From: a virus
IMG/VR virus record: IMGVR_UViG_3300023106_000159
Coordinates: 1-21,303 of that record
Length of the DNA stretch: 21,303 bases
Strand: one strand, 5' to 3'
The translations under genes were made by a program, and so were the position numbers. The notes beneath the pieces were generated by a model, which made no database searches, had not been told where the DNA came from, and saw only the letters and a list, made by a program, of their open reading frames with translations. This document shows, piece after piece, positions 19,658-21,303 of the stretch; position 1 is the first letter of the stretch; each line of letters opens with the position of its first letter.

Positions 19658-19703
19658 CAGCTTCCACCGACATCCGCTAGACCCATTCCGAGTTAGGGGC
19701 CCC

Positions 19704-19760
19704 ATGAAAAACGACCGTGTCCACTCCCGCGAGGGAATCCTGCAAGGAAGGGAAAGCTGA
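19704..19760 (+). CDS. 18-codon leader ORF before the lysis genes
   Basis: ATG 19704 opens a short frame (MKNDRVHSREGILQGRES) that ends at TGA 19758-19760, overlapping the ATG of the next gene by one base. A weak AGGGGC lies upstream. The next gene's ribosome binding site (GGAAGGGA) lies inside the last codons, so passage of ribosomes through the leader could open or block it. The peptide is charged with no membrane segment. It could be a coupling leader or chance. Confidence 0.35.
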   Translation: MKNDRVHSREGILQGRES

Positions 19761-20233
19761 TGCCGAGTGTCTACGACACGATCCAGCGGCCGCCGAAGTT
19801 GAAGCGAGCGCCACGAAAGCCGTCCGCCCTCGAACGCTGGGCATGGTCGCCAATCACCGCATTCCGAATCGGCCTCACGCTCACCTACATCGGAGCGATT
19901 TACTTCGGCACATCGGCGTTCATCGCCGGCGTCCCGGCGTTCGTCATCGCTGCCCCCGACGGATGGACGCCGCTGTGGGCTGGCGTGTTGGTGATCGCCG
20001 CAGTGCTCGCCGCCATCGGGTCGGCGGCCGACACGAAGCCATTCCGGCTCATGGAACTAATCGGCTCGTGGGCACTCTTCATCAGCCTCGGCGTCTACGC
20101 GATTGTCCTCTTGTTCATCGCCTACCACGACGGGGATGCCACCCGAGCTGCAGTCGGCGCGGGGTTCGTCGCCCTCGGCATCCAACCCGGCGTGCGAATG
20201 CTGTGGCTCATGGCCCAGCTCGGAAGGAAATAA
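19760..20233 (+). CDS. Multi-pass membrane protein in the lysis region
   Basis: ATG 19760 is preceded by GGAAGGGA. The 157-residue product begins with a basic tail (residues 10-20, RPPKLKRAPRK), then hydrophobic segments at about 38-62, 71-89 and 101-122, and perhaps a fourth at 129-145. The basic N-terminus should stay inside the cell. No enzyme motif is seen. The gene opens a run of three membrane proteins before the terminator, as in phage lysis cassettes, so it may be a holin, antiholin or accessory lysis protein. No single family is recognised. Stop and next start overlap by one base (TAATG, 20231-20235). Confidence 0.7.
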   Translation: MPSVYDTIQRPPKLKRAPRKPSALERWAWSPITAFRIGLTLTYIGAIYFGTSAFIAGVPAFVIAAPDGWTPLWAGVLVIAAVLAAIGSAADTKPFRLMELIGSWALFISLGVYAIVLLFIAYHDGDATRAAVGAGFVALGIQPGVRMLWLMAQLGRK

Positions 20234-20553
20234 TGGAGTGGCTAGCCCCCTCAGTCGCCGGCCTGCTGGCCCTCATCACAGGCGTCACCGTGGCGATCAT
20301 CACGGTCCGCGGCGGCCGCAGCAGCAACCGTGAGAACCGGGCGCCGGATGTCACCGACTCGTGGGCGGAGGCAGACCGCGCACGCACGGTCGCTTGGCGT
20401 GCCCTCGATCTGGTGTTCAAGCTGCGGTCCGCGTTCCGCTCGTACTTCCTGCGCGTGTCTGCGGGCGGCTCCCTCGAGCTGACCGTCGACGAGCGGCACG
20501 CGCTCGAAGCAGAACCACCCACCCTCGACCCAACACCTAAGGAGAAAGCATGA
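20233..20553 (+). CDS. Single-pass membrane protein, lysis region
   Basis: ATG 20233 overlaps the previous stop and is preceded by GGAAGGAAA. The 106-residue product has one membrane segment at residues 5-25 (VAGLLALITGVTVAIITV) followed by RGGRSSNR, so the C-terminal part should be cytoplasmic by the positive-inside rule. The remainder is charged and helical (DSWAEADRARTVAWRALDLVFKLRSAF), ending in a Pro/Glu-rich tail. Similar one-segment proteins sit next to holins in actinophages and may be antiholins or regulators. Its stop overlaps the start of the holin candidate (ATGA, 20550-20553). Confidence 0.7.
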   Translation: MEWLAPSVAGLLALITGVTVAIITVRGGRSSNRENRAPDVTDSWAEADRARTVAWRALDLVFKLRSAFRSYFLRVSAGGSLELTVDERHALEAEPPTLDPTPKEKA

Positions 20554-20876
20554 ACATCATCTTCGACATCCCGCCCGCGCTCGTCATCGGCCTGGTCGTC
20601 TCAACGATCCTGCCGCTGCTCGTCGGCCTTGTCACGAACGTGAAGATCGACCCGCGCGTGAAGGCGCTGCTGCTCGCGCTCTTCTCGGCGGCGACGGGCC
20701 TGCTCACCGAGCTGCTCGCGGCGGTCAACGCCGGCGCGGCCTACAACCTCGGAACCGGGCTGGTGCTGGCCGTGGCTGCGTTCCTCGTCGCGGTCGGCCT
20801 GCACTTCGGGCTGTGGAAGCCGACGGGCGCCGCTGATGCGGCGCAGCGCGCTGGCGCGAGGCATCTCGCCCTGTGA
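20550..20876 (+). CDS. Putative holin
   Basis: ATG 20550 follows AAGGAGAAAGC, the clearest ribosome binding site of the lysis genes. The 108-residue product has three hydrophobic segments at about 9-29, 38-58 and 68-88, short loops with a conserved-looking KIDPRVKAL between the first two, and a charged C-terminus (AAQRAGARHLAL). Length and three-segment layout match class I-type holins, which form membrane lesions that release the endolysin or trigger it. The call rests on topology and its place at the end of the late operon. The related membrane genes upstream could share the role. Confidence 0.7.
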   Translation: MNIIFDIPPALVIGLVVSTILPLLVGLVTNVKIDPRVKALLLALFSAATGLLTELLAAVNAGAAYNLGTGLVLAVAAFLVAVGLHFGLWKPTGAADAAQRAGARHLAL

Positions 20877-20962
20877 TGGATCCGGACGACGTCGAAGACG
20901 CGGAGCCCTACGAGGTTCCCGTCGACCCGATGGACCTTCTGCAGTGCGAGAGCTGCCAGTGA
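20876..20962 (+). CDS. 28-aa acidic CxxC peptide
   Basis: ATG 20876 overlaps the holin stop by one base (TGATG). The frame gives a 28-residue peptide, very acidic (MDPDDVEDAEPYEVPVDP), ending in CESCQ (CxxC). The stop is 15 bp before a strong terminator, so it is the last gene of the transcript. The coupled start, the codon bias and the similar sort of tiny acidic Cys peptide I recall in some actinophage genomes favour a real gene. Possible roles include metal binding or modulation of a partner, but nothing is known from sequence. Confidence 0.55.
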   Translation: MDPDDVEDAEPYEVPVDPMDLLQCESCQ

Positions 20963-20977
20963 GAATGAGCACGACCG

Positions 20978-21016
20978 AGCCCCGCTCGGCCTCTTCGGAG
21001 GTCGGGCGGGGCTTTT
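20978..21016 (+). terminator. Strong terminator with UUCG tetraloop
   Basis: AGCCCCGCTCGGCCTC (20978-20993) pairs along all 16 positions with GAGGTCGGGCGGGGCT (20998-21013), with two G-U pairs, around a TTCG loop closed by C-G. TTTT follows (21013-21016). This ends the late transcript and separates it from the convergent gene whose stop is at 21019. Confidence 0.95.
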
Positions 21017-21018
21017 CG

Positions 21019-21303
21019 TCATGTCTGCTGCTTGCCGCCCCACCCGATGTACGGGACGCCGGAGGGGCCGCGGGTGGAGGTGAACCACGAGTGGCCGGCG
21101 CGGGCGGCCGCGAGCAGGTTGCCGTTGTAGGAGATCACGGCTCGCTCGTCGCGGGCGGGGTGGGCGATGACCCGGTAGCCGAGTTCGTCGCCGCGGCGCA
21201 CGAGCGTGATCGTGGCATATGTCTCGCCGACGGGGCCGATCATCGACCACGTGCCGACTGGTCCCTCGATGGCGTTGAGGATGGGGTGCCAGGTTGTGGC
21301 CAT
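21019..21303 (-). CDS. Small protein of unknown function (94 aa)
   Basis: On the minus strand, ATG is the last three bases of the window (21303-21301) and the frame ends with TGA at 21021-21019. The 94-residue product has strands with Thr/Val and Gly (GTWSMIGPVGETYATITLVRRG, GYRVIAHPARDERAVISYNG) and ends in a Trp/Gly-rich VPYIGWGGKQQT. It has no membrane segment and no cysteines. The upstream region is outside the window, so an earlier start cannot be excluded. It converges on the late operon. No family is recognised; its small, soluble, beta-rich nature is all that can be said. Confidence 0.7.
   Translation of the reverse strand: MATTWHPILNAIEGPVGTWSMIGPVGETYATITLVRRGDELGYRVIAHPARDERAVISYNGNLLAAARAGHSWFTSTRGPSGVPYIGWGGKQQT

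Noticed and set aside
1-21303. CRISPR array, insertion sequence, retron or toxin-antitoxin pair
   Set aside because: No regular spaced direct repeats, transposase motifs, reverse transcriptase motifs or recognisable toxin/antitoxin pairs were seen in any frame.

Overview
The window reads as the structural (late) half of a tailed dsDNA bacteriophage genome, or a prophage copy of one. The DNA is GC-rich throughout. Most genes lie on the plus strand, packed head to tail with 1-4 nt stop/start overlaps. The order is the standard siphovirus one: terminase, portal, protease/scaffold, decoration, capsid, head-tail connectors, tail tube, tail chaperones, tape measure, minor tail proteins, lysis. The G/T-type chaperones and long tape measure, with no sheath gene, indicate a long non-contractile tail. 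GC content, GTG/TTG starts and protein families suggest an actinobacterial host, perhaps Microbacterium or a relative. The host assignment is an inference. No integrase, repressor, tRNA or CRISPR array was found.

Layout. 1-153: end of a small CxxC protein. 154-456: non-coding, with a promoter-like extended -10, a long terminator hairpin, and a 10 bp hairpin that buries the ribosome binding site of the next gene. 457-2097: pre-terminase module of three coupled mini-ORFs, a small HNH nuclease, an unknown protein and a small protein resembling an ATPase fragment. 2098-2261: structured non-coding DNA. 2262-4216: small and large terminase. 4239-8526: portal, ClpP-type protease with an in-frame nested scaffold, decoration protein, major capsid protein and a Lys/Ala-rich protein. 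8545-9990: four connector proteins. 9987-14281: tail tube, tail chaperones G and GT (-1 frameshift at CCCAAAA) and tape measure. 14278-19134: distal tail protein, minor tail protein, M23 peptidase, baseplate-hub-like protein and a short spike with a self-cleaving S74 chaperone. 19131-19643, minus strand: a membrane-anchored Ala-rich protein with a four-cysteine tail, convergent with the spike gene. 19704-20962: an 18-codon leader, three membrane proteins (lysis/holin module) and a 28-aa acidic CxxC peptide. 20978-21016: a UUCG-loop terminator. 21019-21303, minus strand: a small unknown gene starting at the window edge.

The genes would work together as follows. The terminase pair and HNH protein package DNA through the portal. 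The protease and nested scaffold shape a shell of capsid and decoration proteins. The connectors join it to a tail whose length is set by the tape measure, with G/GT as chaperones. The M23 protein degrades peptidoglycan during entry or lysis, and the membrane proteins open the cell at the end.

Most of this is ordinary phage architecture. The less ordinary parts are RNA-level devices: the RBS-sequestering hairpin at 422-456, a possible short RNA at about 209-282, two perfect inverted repeats inside the chaperone frameshift cassette, and nested starts in the protease/scaffold gene and possibly the M23 gene. The reverse-strand membrane gene and several peptides under 60 residues also stand out. 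No wholly new defence or mobile system could be demonstrated from sequence alone.
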